Both the position numbers and the translations under genes were made by a program. A stretch of DNA of 64,000 bases from Deltaproteobacteria bacterium (GTDB taxonomy: Bacteria; Desulfobacterota; DSM-4660; Desulfatiglandales; HGW-15): NCBI GenBank assembly GCA_019310525.1, contig JAFDEE010000034.1, positions 1 through 64,000 on the forward strand. Direction: 5' to 3'. A model generated the notes under the pieces. It made no database searches and was not told the DNA's origin. It was given only the letters and a program-made list of their open reading frames with translations. Positions 33,498-42,153 of the stretch are shown here, one piece after another (the stretch's first letter is position 1; every line of letters starts with the position of its first letter).

Positions 33498-33742
33498 TAA
33501 TACCTTTTGAAAAAAGCCTGACTTTACTCAATCTTCCGCCTCCGCCACGGCGTGACAAGCTGCGTCAGGACCAAACCGGAGACCCCCCGAAGGATAGGGA
33601 GTCCTAGCTACGCGCGGGTAAATTTTAATCCTCGAAATACTTCAATGTATGGTGCCTCTGCCGCTTGGTATCCCAAGCAGGGTGGTTGAAATTTCCGCCT
33701 TTCTCGATCTTGGCCAAAATTGAACATTTTTCCAAAGGTCTC
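33498..33742. repeat. Degenerate type B modular element
   Basis: The ends TACCTTTTGAAAAAAG and TTTTTCCAAAGGTCTC and the core TTTTAATCCTCGAAATACTT are recognisable, but the unit is longer (about 245 bases) and contains unrelated insertions, including GCCACGGCGTGACAAGC on the left and a GCCGCTTGGTATCCCAAGC hairpin at the core centre. It is an older or composite copy. The remaining stretch to 34082 has no gene that I can support. Confidence 0.6.
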
Positions 33743-34082
33743 TTTTCCCGGACTATTATTGCACCCCCCAGGAGTCCGGGCCGCTCTATCTCGACTATTT
33801 ATCAATATGCCTCCCGGGGGTCAACAAGAAAAATGAAGTTACTTGTCGCGGGCAACAGAATATCTTGAACGGAATCGCGGTGGGGCCAAACCTGCCCATT
33901 CGCGCCGAAGCGATTCGATGCGCTCACCCCGCTATTCCTATCCATAGCCAGCCACAAAGTACCCTGGCGGAGGCGAATGACCCCAGAAAAGCCATTTACT
34001 TTCCCGTTTATGTAATGTAGTTTCCTTGGTACAGGATCCCGGCCGAATCCTGGACTTCATGAAACAACAGGAGACTTAGCAA

Positions 34083-34904
34083 TTGGAATCTCTATTGACC
34101 GGATCAATTATCATGGCGGCCGGCAAGGGCAGTCGTATGAAGGGTTATGAGGGAAACAAGGCTCTGCTCCCTCTGGTGCCAGGAAGTTCCCTTTACGATG
34201 GAGATCAACCCATTCTACTCCATATCTTGAAAAACCTCCCTCCCGGCCCCAAGGCCATTGTTGTCAACCACAGGAAAGAAGACGTAATCCGTGCCACTTC
34301 ACACCTAGGAATCGAATATTACGAGCAGCCCGTGACCAACGGGACCGGGGGAGCCCTTCTGGCTGCAAGGCCGTTTATAGAGAAAGGTGATTTTTCACGA
34401 ATGATCATCACCATGGGAGATGTACCTTTTGTCAGGGAGTCCACCTACCAGAACCTTGTCCGGGCCTTAGAGGATAGTTGTTTTGTGGTGCTGGGCTTCC
34501 GAACGGATGACAAGAAACGTTACGGAGTCCTGGAAACCAGGGGAAACCACGTCACCCGAATTGTTGAGTGGACCTACTGGCATCGCCTGCCTCGGGAGGA
34601 GCAGAACCGTTTTCAGATCTGCAATTCCGGGATTTACGGGGCCAGAAGACACGAACTTCTACCTTACCTTGCCCGCCTTGAGAGCCGTCCACACAGGGTT
34701 CTGAAGGAAAGAAAAGGAAAGATGGTAGAAATCGAAGAATTTTTCATTACGGATCTGGTAGAGCTTATCCATTCCGATGGGGGCAAAGTCGGGTTTATTG
34801 TAGCAGAGGACGAACGGGAAGTCATGGGACTGGACGATCCCGTATCCCTCGGAAAGGCCCAGGAGTTTTACAAGAGAGAATGGAAACATCTCGAAGCAAC
34901 CTGA
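34083..34904 (+). CDS. Nucleotidyltransferase, GlmU/MobA-like
   Basis: The 273-residue protein has a Rossmann-type nucleotidyltransferase fold: IIMAAGKGSRMKG with the NTP-binding loop, NKALLPLVPG, EQPVTNGTGGALLAARPF, MIITMGDVPF with the metal-binding aspartate, and CNSGIYGARRHE. It resembles the uridylyltransferase half of GlmU but lacks the left-handed helix acetyltransferase domain. It probably charges a sugar phosphate with UTP or a related nucleotide. A TTG start has AGGAGA before it; ATG at 34113 is the alternative. It stands alone between two repeat-bearing spacers. Confidence 0.82.
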   Translation: MESLLTGSIIMAAGKGSRMKGYEGNKALLPLVPGSSLYDGDQPILLHILKNLPPGPKAIVVNHRKEDVIRATSHLGIEYYEQPVTNGTGGALLAARPFIEKGDFSRMIITMGDVPFVRESTYQNLVRALEDSCFVVLGFRTDDKKRYGVLETRGNHVTRIVEWTYWHRLPREEQNRFQICNSGIYGARRHELLPYLARLESRPHRVLKERKGKMVEIEEFFITDLVELIHSDGGKVGFIVAEDEREVMGLDDPVSLGKAQEFYKREWKHLEAT

Positions 34905-35023
34905 CATAAAACATTCCTTCTTATGTCCGTCTTCACCGTTCCCGCAACGGCCCTGGAAGCTGTTATATTTCCAAGCCCTTCTTCGTAGCGGAACAAGGGA
35001 CCGCACGACGGCACTCTTTATCC

Positions 35024-35052
35024 TTGACACGACCTTTGCTTTCCTTTTATAT
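35024..35052 (+). promoter_or_regulatory. Sigma-70-type promoter of the acyl-CoA ligase
   Basis: TTGACA at 35024-35029 and TTATAT at 35047-35052 are 17 bases apart. The next gene on this strand starts at 35428, so a leader of about 370 bases is expected, and it includes the whole type B element at 35252-35392. The spacer from 34905 to 35427 holds no gene. Confidence 0.5.
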
Positions 35053-35251
35053 TCCCTGAAAAACAAGAGGGTGTGTGAAACCGGCCTGTCCTAAGGCCGA
35101 GAAGATACATTCCGCAAGGTGTCGGACCGCTCAGTCAGGCCCATCCATATCTTCCTGATAGAGTAACAAGCTCTCAAAATGGTGCCTGCCAACTGCGGGC
35201 CCCCTCTTATTCTTTAATGCACTCCCATTTCATCGATCCGATCATAAAAAT

Positions 35252-35392
35252 GAGACCTTTGAAAAACGTTCAATTTTGTTCAAGATCAAGGAAGGCGAAA
35301 ATTTTAGCCACAGGAATACACTTAGTATTTCGAGGATAAAATTTGAGCCTGACGCCGAGATTGGGCAAAAGGGGGCGTTTTTCAAAGGTCTC
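35252..35392. repeat. Type B modular miniature element in a 5' leader
   Basis: The 141-base unit has ends GAGACCTTTGAAAAACG and CGTTTTTCAAAGGTCTC, a perfect 17-base inverted repeat. The core is intact and lacks the GC-rich module, so this is the simplest full form of type B. Flanks AAAAAT and AGAAAT are similar but not identical. Because of its strong palindromes the transcript would fold into a long hairpin ahead of the acyl-CoA ligase start. Confidence 0.88.
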
Positions 35393-35427
35393 AGAAATTG
35401 GGGTGAAAAAGCAAGGAGGTTGGACCC

Positions 35428-37215
35428 ATGGGAGAGTATTCTCTGGGTGATCGTATCTGGTTTAAGAAGTGGCCCGAGCAGGTACCCAAATCCTTGGATT
35501 ATCCTGATTGCTCCCTGGCGGATTTTCTGCACCGGACAACCTCCCGCTATGGCGCGAATCCCGCTATTGTTTTTCTGGACACTGTAATCACCTATGATCA
35601 ACTCTGGGACCTTGTCCGGAGAATGGCCAAGGGGTTTTATTCCCTCGGCCTCCGCAAAGGGGATATCTGCGCCATGATGCTCCCAAATTCCATTCAATAT
35701 GTCGTTGCCTATTACGCCTGCCAGTTCCTGGGAGTCACAGTCACCGCCATCAACCCTACGTACAAGGCCTTTGAAATTCAACATCAATTAAAAGATTCAG
35801 GGGCACGAGCACTCGTCGTCCTGGATGCTGTCTTCAATGAAGCGGAAAAGGCCCTCGAAGGCACCAAGGTCCGCTATCTGATCGGAACCAACGTGGTTGA
35901 TCTTTGCGCCATTTCTTCCTTGAAACGATTCCTGGGGAGGATCCTTGGTAAGATTCCGTCCGGAAAATTGCCCTCGGATGCGATCCGATTCATGAAACTA
36001 TTGAACTCAGACCCCGATCCTCCCCGACCCGACATCGATCCCCGAAACGACGTGGCCGTTCTCCAGTACACGGGAGGCACAACGGGTCTCCCCAAGGGAG
36101 CCATGCTCACACACAGAAACGTGGTGGTCAACGCAGTCCAGTGCGAAGCTATTCTCTGGCAGCATAAACCGGGCATGTGTTTCATCGGCGTTCTGCCCCT
36201 CTTCCATTCCTATGCTATGACAACGGTCATGAACACGGCGATTCGTGTAGGTGGCTTTCAACTGCTCTTTCCCAAGCCCCCTGAAGACTTTTCTGACCTT
36301 TTCACTGCTATCGAGAAGTACAGCCCTCCCGAAGGGTCCATCATGCCCGGAGTGGCCCTGCTCTTCGACAAAATCAACAACCATCCCAAGGTCCGCGAAT
36401 ATGACCTCACCTCCCTGATGATGGCCATCTCCGGTGCCGGCCCCCTGCCCCTGGAAGTCCAAAACCGTTTCGAGGAACTCACGGGTTCCATCATCATCGA
36501 GGGATATGGGCTGTCCGAGGCCACCCCCGTCACCCACGCCAATCCATTGGATAAGGACTTGCGTAAGGTAGGTTCCATCGGACTTCCCCTCCCCGATACG
36601 GACGTCCGTATCGTGGACGTTGAAACCGGCACCAAGGTGCTCGCTCCCCTCCCCTTCGCCCTTTCCAAGACCGGTGGTCTTACCGGGGAACAGGCCCTGG
36701 AGGCCGATGCCTATACGGGAGAACTTATCGTAAAAGGCCCCCAGGTCATGAAAGGATACATGAACAGGCCCAACGAAACCGCCGTCACCATCCGGAACGG
36801 CTGGCTTTATACGGGTGATATCGCCTGCATGGACGCCGAAGGGTTCACGATCCTCAGGGACAGGGCGAAAGACATGATCAAGTGCAAGGGCTACCCGGTT
36901 TTTCCAGCAGAGGTGGAGGACCTTCTCCACAGGCATCCCGCCGTCCTTTCCGCAGCCGTGATCGGTGTGCCCCACGACAAGACTGGCGAGGTGGGAAAGG
37001 CCTTCGTGGTTCTCACACCGGAGAGCCGGGGCAAGGTAAGCGAAAAGGATATTCTGGACTGGGCCAAGGACAAGATTACGGAATACAAAGTTCCAGCATC
37101 CATTGAATTCAGGGATGAACTTCCCACGACCATGGTGGGCAAGGTCCTGAGGCGAGTTCTCAAAGAGGAGGAAGAGGCGAAAAGAAGAGAGATGCACAAG
37201 GGTAAGGCGATTTGA
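35428..37215 (+). CDS. AMP-forming acyl-CoA ligase
   Basis: The 595-residue protein is an ANL-superfamily acid:CoA ligase. The AMP loop is in LQYTGGTTGLPKGAMLTH, followed by EGYGLSEATPVTHANP, LYTGDIACMDAEGF and a C-terminal catalytic lysine in TTMVGKVLRR. The length and N-terminal region are like long-chain fatty acid ligases. GCAAGGAGG precedes the start. A role with aromatic acids from the carboxylase module, such as 4-hydroxybenzoate activation, cannot be excluded, but the sequence looks more like the fatty acid type. Confidence 0.9.
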   Translation: MGEYSLGDRIWFKKWPEQVPKSLDYPDCSLADFLHRTTSRYGANPAIVFLDTVITYDQLWDLVRRMAKGFYSLGLRKGDICAMMLPNSIQYVVAYYACQFLGVTVTAINPTYKAFEIQHQLKDSGARALVVLDAVFNEAEKALEGTKVRYLIGTNVVDLCAISSLKRFLGRILGKIPSGKLPSDAIRFMKLLNSDPDPPRPDIDPRNDVAVLQYTGGTTGLPKGAMLTHRNVVVNAVQCEAILWQHKPGMCFIGVLPLFHSYAMTTVMNTAIRVGGFQLLFPKPPEDFSDLFTAIEKYSPPEGSIMPGVALLFDKINNHPKVREYDLTSLMMAISGAGPLPLEVQNRFEELTGSIIIEGYGLSEATPVTHANPLDKDLRKVGSIGLPLPDTDVRIVDVETGTKVLAPLPFALSKTGGLTGEQALEADAYTGELIVKGPQVMKGYMNRPNETAVTIRNGWLYTGDIACMDAEGFTILRDRAKDMIKCKGYPVFPAEVEDLLHRHPAVLSAAVIGVPHDKTGEVGKAFVVLTPESRGKVSEKDILDWAKDKITEYKVPASIEFRDELPTTMVGKVLRRVLKEEEEAKRREMHKGKAI

Positions 37216-37299
37216 GTTCCAGGGGGATTCCTCAGGGTTCCGGGTCTGCTGAAGGCCTCCCAAGATGCACCAGTTCCCGGAGATCCTGAAAAGAGTTCT

Positions 37300-38406
37300 T
37301 TAACCCAGGGCTGTTTTCAACTCCTTCTCCCTTCGATCCCGCTCCAAGGCCAGCCGGATCAAGCGGTCGATCAACTCTCCGTAAGGTATGCCGCTGATTT
37401 CCCAGAGCTTGGGGTACATGCTGATTTTCGTAAATCCAGGAATGGTATTCAATTCGTTGACGATGATGCGTCCGTCTTCCAGAAGAAAAAAATCCACCCT
37501 GGCCATCCCCTCACAGCAGAGGGCCTGGAAGGAACGGACGGCCAGGTCCTTTATGCGTTGAACGACTTCCTCGGAGACCTTGGCCGGTATTTCGAGAGTG
37601 GCCCCTTTCCCGTCGATATACTTGGCTTCATAAGAGTAAAAGGTATACCTTTCAGGATCGGTAATGATCTCTCCTGGAAGAGATGCGATGGGGTCTTCAT
37701 TCCCCAGGACCGAACACTCTATCTCCCTGCCCGTTAGAGTTTCCTCGATCAAGACCTTTTGATCCCACCGGAAGGCCTCTTCCACCGCGGCCTTGAAGGC
37801 CGCTTCGTCCCCGACCCGCTCTATTCCGACGGAGGAGCCCAGATTTGCGGGTTTGACAAAACAGGGAGATCCCAAGGTCTTCCGGACTTCCTCGAAATCC
37901 ACCTCCCCGGCCCCCCTTTCAAGGACCATGAATTTTGCGATTGGAATACCTGCATCCCTCAACAGCCGCTTGGTCACGTCCTTGTCCATTCCGGCGGCAG
38001 AACCCAAGACCCCTACTCCGCAAAAGGGGACGTGAAGGATTTTAAGGAGTCCCTGCATCGTTCCGTCTTCACCGTAAGGGCCGTGGAGAACAGGGAAGAC
38101 CACATCGATCTTCCCGAGAGAAACATCTCCGGACAAATCCCTGAATGGCCCCTCCCGATCCCCCGGGACGAGGGATATCTGCTGGCCTCCTTCCTTCAGG
38201 GAGATGAGTTTCGGATCCTCAGGGTGTTCCAGGAAATCTTCCGCCTGCTCGTAAGCAAACCACCTTCCTTCCTTGTCGATGCCGATGACCAGGATATCAT
38301 ATCTATCACGGTCCAGGGCATTGATGATGTTCAGGGCGGACTGAAGGGAGACCTCGTGTTCCGCGGATTGTCCCCCGCACAAGACGGCCACTCGCAGCTT
38401 TTCCAT
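37300..38406 (-). CDS. ddl: D-alanine--D-alanine ligase
   Basis: A 368-residue ATP-grasp enzyme. It opens with RVAVLCGGQSAEHEVSLQSA, typical of Ddl, and continues with VFPVLHGPYGEDGTMQGLL, FVKPANLGSSVGIERV and the C-terminal ARVDFFLLEDGRIIVNELNT and NTIPGFTKISMYPKLWE. It makes the D-Ala-D-Ala dipeptide of peptidoglycan. The tyrosine of the YPKLW loop and phenylalanine nearby suggest the D-alanine form rather than D-lactate. It stands 41 bases from the upstream potassium channel gene on the same strand and is convergent with the acyl-CoA ligase. Confidence 0.95.
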   Translation of the reverse strand: MEKLRVAVLCGGQSAEHEVSLQSALNIINALDRDRYDILVIGIDKEGRWFAYEQAEDFLEHPEDPKLISLKEGGQQISLVPGDREGPFRDLSGDVSLGKIDVVFPVLHGPYGEDGTMQGLLKILHVPFCGVGVLGSAAGMDKDVTKRLLRDAGIPIAKFMVLERGAGEVDFEEVRKTLGSPCFVKPANLGSSVGIERVGDEAAFKAAVEEAFRWDQKVLIEETLTGREIECSVLGNEDPIASLPGEIITDPERYTFYSYEAKYIDGKGATLEIPAKVSEEVVQRIKDLAVRSFQALCCEGMARVDFFLLEDGRIIVNELNTIPGFTKISMYPKLWEISGIPYGELIDRLIRLALERDRREKELKTALG

Positions 38407-38447
38407 ATCTATCCACCTGTTTCTACCAAAAAAACCTTTCCTTTCCC

Positions 38448-39473
38448 TTAACCGGCCAGGATTCTCGAAAGTTTCTCCAGTTCCTCGCTCTTTCCCAAGG
38501 CGATGAGGGTATCCCCTGCCCTGATGTGGGTTTCAGATGAGGGATTGAACTTCATCTCTCCCCCCTTTTTTCGTATCGCAACGATGATGACGTTCATGTC
38601 CTTACGGATGTCGGACTCCACCAGGGTGAGGCCGTTCAACTGTGATTCTTCCCCCACTTCCAGTTCACCCATTTCGAGCCCCATATCCCTGTTGTGAACT
38701 GTAAATTCCAGGAAATCCGTCACCGCAGGCCGGGTAAGGATATGGGCCATCTTTTGACCACCGATGAGGTAAGGCATCCCGACCCTGTCGGCCCCCGCCC
38801 GTTTGAGTTTCTTTTCGGTCTGTTCTTCTTCTGCCCTGGCAAGGATAAACAGGGATGGATTCAACCCCCTGGCACTCATGGTGATGAAGAGATTATCAGC
38901 GTCAGAGGCCACCACCGAGACCAGTCCCTTGGCCCGTTTTATCCCCGCTTCCAGCAAGACCTCCTCGTTGGTCGCATCATCGATGATGAAGGGGATGTCC
39001 TCGTTCTCAAGGGCCTGCCTGGCCTCCGGCCGGTTGTCGATCACCACCATGGGGACATTATGGGCCTTCAACTCCCTGCAGATGATCCGGCCGATCCTGC
39101 CGAATCCACAGACGATGAAATGATTTTTTATGGACCTCATCCTTAAACCCAACTTTGTCCTCCCGATCAAAGTACTCATCTGAAATTCGACCATGGCCTG
39201 GGCAACAATACCCAGCACATAGGCGATTATTCCCATTCCAGAAAAGATGATGAAAATGGTAAATATTCTGCCCGCCTCAGAAACTTCCCGCACCTCTTTA
39301 AACCCAACCGTGGTAATGGTGATCACGGTCATATACAGGGCGTCCAGGAAACCCCACCGCTCGATTATCATATAACCGCCGGTGCCCGCAAACACGATCA
39401 CCATTAGAATGGCAAAGGCCCGGATAATTGTCTTGGATCTGAAAGGCGCTATTCTCTTGTTTACCTGGAACAT
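38448..39473 (-). CDS. Two-helix potassium channel with RCK domains
   Basis: The 341-residue protein has helices at about 16-37 and 70-95 with the pore loop TVITITTVGFKEV between them. The filter is TVGF rather than TVGYG. Cytoplasmic RCK-N follows with a nucleotide-binding loop in VCGFGRIGRIICREL, and an RCK-C (TrkA-C) domain at about 260-340. Such channels are gated by nucleotides or calcium. It is probably co-transcribed with ddl. A role in potassium or osmotic homeostasis is likely, and the filter variant may change selectivity. Confidence 0.9.
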   Translation of the reverse strand: MFQVNKRIAPFRSKTIIRAFAILMVIVFAGTGGYMIIERWGFLDALYMTVITITTVGFKEVREVSEAGRIFTIFIIFSGMGIIAYVLGIVAQAMVEFQMSTLIGRTKLGLRMRSIKNHFIVCGFGRIGRIICRELKAHNVPMVVIDNRPEARQALENEDIPFIIDDATNEEVLLEAGIKRAKGLVSVVASDADNLFITMSARGLNPSLFILARAEEEQTEKKLKRAGADRVGMPYLIGGQKMAHILTRPAVTDFLEFTVHNRDMGLEMGELEVGEESQLNGLTLVESDIRKDMNVIIVAIRKKGGEMKFNPSSETHIRAGDTLIALGKSEELEKLSRILAG

Positions 39474-39589
39474 GAACTCATTGCTGTCTGGAATAGAATT
39501 GTTTTGCTATTCATTAATAATAAAATCAGATGGATAGCCATACATAACGGTTTCTTTCAAATTCAGGTTCTTTTGCAGGCCGGCAGAAC

Positions 39590-39772
39590 GCAGAGGCTGC
39601 GGATGTTCTCCTCGCTAACGTTCCCACCAGAAAGCCGGCGGGCAGGCGCTCCGCCGTCCATGGCTCCGCTCCCGCCAGACAGCGGCGGACAGGCACTGCG
39701 GATTTCGGCCCTTCATCTGTCCTGATTCAGGGCCGAAATAGGCCCGCTCCGGAGAAAATCCGAAGCCTCTGC
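39590..39772. repeat. Long imperfect inverted repeat
   Basis: GCAGAGGCTGCGGATGTTCT begins the left arm at 39590 and GGAGAAAATCCGAAGCCTCT the right arm at 39751-39772; 20 of 22 positions pair. The inside is rich in CGG and CCG-containing hairpins, including ATTTCGGCCCT with AGGGCCGAAAT. It occupies most of the 400-base spacer between the channel and zinc-ribbon genes, which has no other feature. No target duplication was found. Confidence 0.55.
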
Positions 39773-39878
39773 TTGGAGCAACAAATCCTATTTTGGACAA
39801 TAGTGACATGAACTTCCTTATTAATATTCTTCAGTTACTCCTTCAGAAGGAACCGGAGGGGCCGTAGAGGTCAGTGGA

Positions 39879-40868
39879 TTATTCCGCCCGGGTGGATGGA
39901 CTGGAACTGACGGCTTCCACGGTAAACTCGCTGAGGTTTTCCGGGAGTTGGTCGAAGACGATCATAATGGGAATCGAATTTCCCGGCAGGATTCCGATGT
40001 TCATGTTTCCCTTTCCGTTTTTGTTGTTGAGGATCTGGTCAATATCCGCCATGGACATGGATTTGAGCTCCTCATCCGGGACACTGTTTCCCGCATAGAC
40101 CTTTTTTATCTTGACTACCTTGCCCCGGTCGTCCAATAGGCTCCCTTTTACGTATATGAAACTGCGGGGTTTGGGGTAATTATTGGTCACCATCCCCCTG
40201 ATCACGAAAAGTTGACCCGCCTTCTGGGACTCCACAAAGGCTCCGCTTACAGTTGGAAAGGTGAGCCTGCTGACACCGGAATCCTTTATCTCCTCCTGCG
40301 GGCTCTTCTTGGGAACAGGCAGGAAGTCAGTGATGATGTCAGGTTTGAAAAAATAGACGTATGCGCCTCCGAGCAGAAGGAGAAGGATAATGATCAGAAC
40401 TATGGGTACTGCCTTTGAACGACCCCGCTTCGGTGCCGTGGACGGCTCGGAGGTCTCCTCAACATCTCCTGAAGGCTCCGGTTCTGCTTCAGTTTCTTCC
40501 ATTTCATCTTCCCCGAAATCAACGGCGCCTTCCTCGACTGCTCCCTCCTCCTCTCCAAAGGAAAAATCCTGAAGTTCTTCTTCGGCTATTTTTTCGGCCT
40601 CTCCCCTGTCAGCTTCCTTCTCCTCCCCCCCGAGAGGTTCGGGCTGCGCCTCTTCCTGACCCGGAGGGGCATCCAGGGCGACGGTTTCCTTCAGGGTCTC
40701 TTCCACCACATCATGGGTATCCTCCGTTTCTCCGGGCTCAACGGATTCGGAGGGATAGGCGGTAAATACGTGTCGGCAGAGGGAACATCTGACCTTGGTC
40801 CCTCCTTCCTTGACCAAACCATCCTCCAACCGGAACTTCGACTGACACTTTTCGCATGTTACAATCAT
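39879..40868 (-). CDS. Zinc-ribbon membrane protein with DUF3426-like C-terminus
   Basis: The 329-residue protein starts with an MJ0042-type zinc ribbon, CEKCQSKFRLEDG with RCSLCRHVF. An acidic, low-complexity linker of about 120 residues is followed by one transmembrane helix (VPIVLIIILLLLLGGAYVYF) and a C-terminal domain of DUF3426 type, which in this group ends with statements such as VRGMVTNNYPKPRSF and LPENLSEFTVEAVSS. The family is common in Desulfobacterota and betaproteobacteria but has no known role. It begins 36 bases after the hpt stop, in the same direction. Confidence 0.82.
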   Translation of the reverse strand: MIVTCEKCQSKFRLEDGLVKEGGTKVRCSLCRHVFTAYPSESVEPGETEDTHDVVEETLKETVALDAPPGQEEAQPEPLGGEEKEADRGEAEKIAEEELQDFSFGEEEGAVEEGAVDFGEDEMEETEAEPEPSGDVEETSEPSTAPKRGRSKAVPIVLIIILLLLLGGAYVYFFKPDIITDFLPVPKKSPQEEIKDSGVSRLTFPTVSGAFVESQKAGQLFVIRGMVTNNYPKPRSFIYVKGSLLDDRGKVVKIKKVYAGNSVPDEELKSMSMADIDQILNNKNGKGNMNIGILPGNSIPIMIVFDQLPENLSEFTVEAVSSSPSTRAE

Positions 40869-40904
40869 ACGCCCCTTCCTCCCTTTGAAGCGCGGGATAC
40901 CCCG

Positions 40905-41417
40905 TCATTCCAGCGTATATATACCCGGCAGGGACCTGTACTGCTCGTTGAAGTCAAGGCCGTATCCCACCAGGAATCCTTTGTCCACCCGGAATCCCCA
41001 ATAATCGATATTTATCTGTTCCTCCCTCCGTTCCAGCTTGTCGATCAAGGCGCAGACTTTTATCGATGAAGGAGACTTGCCTTCGAGGTGTTCCAGGATC
41101 TTTTTCAGTGTGAGCCCGGTATCCACGATATCCTCCACCAGGATGACATCCCTGCCCTCAAGGGGTATCTCGACGTCTTTGGTGAGGGCGACCGATCCGC
41201 TGGATTGCATCCGGGAGCCGTAACTTGATGCCTTTATAAAGTCGATGACAGAAGGAATATCCAACTCCCTGACCAGGTCCGTGAGAAAAAAAACGGCCCC
41301 GTTCAGGACTCCGATAACGACCGGCTCCTTCCCTGCATATTCTGACGATATTTCCCGGGCAAGGCCCTGCACACGCTCAAAAATCGTTTTGCGATCAAAA
41401 AGCAGTTCTTTTTTCAC
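40905..41417 (-). CDS. hpt: Hypoxanthine phosphoribosyltransferase
   Basis: A 170-residue phosphoribosyltransferase. The PRPP-binding signature VILVEDIVDTGLTL is intact, and VVIGVLNGAVFFLTDLVREL, SYGSRMQSSG and YWGFRVDKGFLVGYGLDFN mark the Hpt type. It salvages hypoxanthine and guanine with PRPP. The gene is complete and lies between the zinc-ribbon membrane protein and the thioesterase, all on the minus strand. The start is the only good one in the frame, preceded by GGAAAGG. The function in nucleotide salvage is unlikely to be linked to its neighbours. Confidence 0.94.
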   Translation of the reverse strand: MKKELLFDRKTIFERVQGLAREISSEYAGKEPVVIGVLNGAVFFLTDLVRELDIPSVIDFIKASSYGSRMQSSGSVALTKDVEIPLEGRDVILVEDIVDTGLTLKKILEHLEGKSPSSIKVCALIDKLERREEQINIDYWGFRVDKGFLVGYGLDFNEQYRSLPGIYTLE

Positions 41418-41653
41418 CTTTCCCTTTACTCGCTTTCATACTCGAAATCCACCAGGTTTCTGGTCGAACCCCCCACTTCATCGACCAGCACTCTCTTCGT
41501 AAGATATTGAATTTCTAAAGATAAGTCAACCGACTTCCTAATCCGCCGAGCGCCTTCTCCCCCTTTTTAATCACAAGGCAGTCGGCCCAAGCCCATGAAA
41601 CCCGCCGCTGCATCAATGGAAGCGTCAAAATGCAAGGCGGCTGCATAAAGCAC

Positions 41654-42145
41654 CTATTCTCCATCAAGGAAATCCAGTCGTTCTCCTTTGCGGTAGACCA
41701 GGGCCGTGCAAGAGGCGATGAGGGCCCCTGCGGGGTCCGTCACCTTGATCTCATAGGTCGCCGTTTTCCGGGTACGATGAATTTCTTTCGCCTCGGCCCG
41801 AACCAGGTCTCCCAGGGCAGGCGGCCGGTGAAAGGTCACATTCATGTTCAAGGCCACCGCCTTTGTACCGTGGGAATTGGATGCAATCTCAAAGGCCTCG
41901 TCGATGAGGGAAAAAACGGCTCCTCCGTGGATCATACCGAGGGTGTTGAGGCTGTCATGCCGGATCTTCATTTCCACCACGGCACGACCCTCGTCCACGG
42001 ATATCAACCGCATACCCATTTTAACGGCAAAGGGCTCATCCTCCACCGCCCTCCTAAAAGCCTCTTGCTTCCCCTGCTCCATACCGGTGAACAAGACCTC
42101 CTTTCCGTACCACTCGGCAGACCCTGAGACTCCTGGATCTCTCAT
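41654..42145 (-). CDS. PaaI-like hotdog thioesterase
   Basis: The 163-residue protein has a hotdog fold of PaaI type, with the catalytic signature NTLGMIHGGAVFSLIDEAFE and ALNMNVTFHRPPALGDLVRAEA. PaaI-like enzymes hydrolyse aryl- or medium-chain acyl-CoA esters. The N-terminal 30 residues are extra and polar. It follows the PAS/GAF kinase gene by eight bases. A link to the aromatic operons is possible but it is 13 kb away; a general CoA-recycling role is equally likely. Confidence 0.88.
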   Translation of the reverse strand: MRDPGVSGSAEWYGKEVLFTGMEQGKQEAFRRAVEDEPFAVKMGMRLISVDEGRAVVEMKIRHDSLNTLGMIHGGAVFSLIDEAFEIASNSHGTKAVALNMNVTFHRPPALGDLVRAEAKEIHRTRKTATYEIKVTDPAGALIASCTALVYRKGERLDFLDGE

Positions 42146-42153
42146 CCGTTCTC

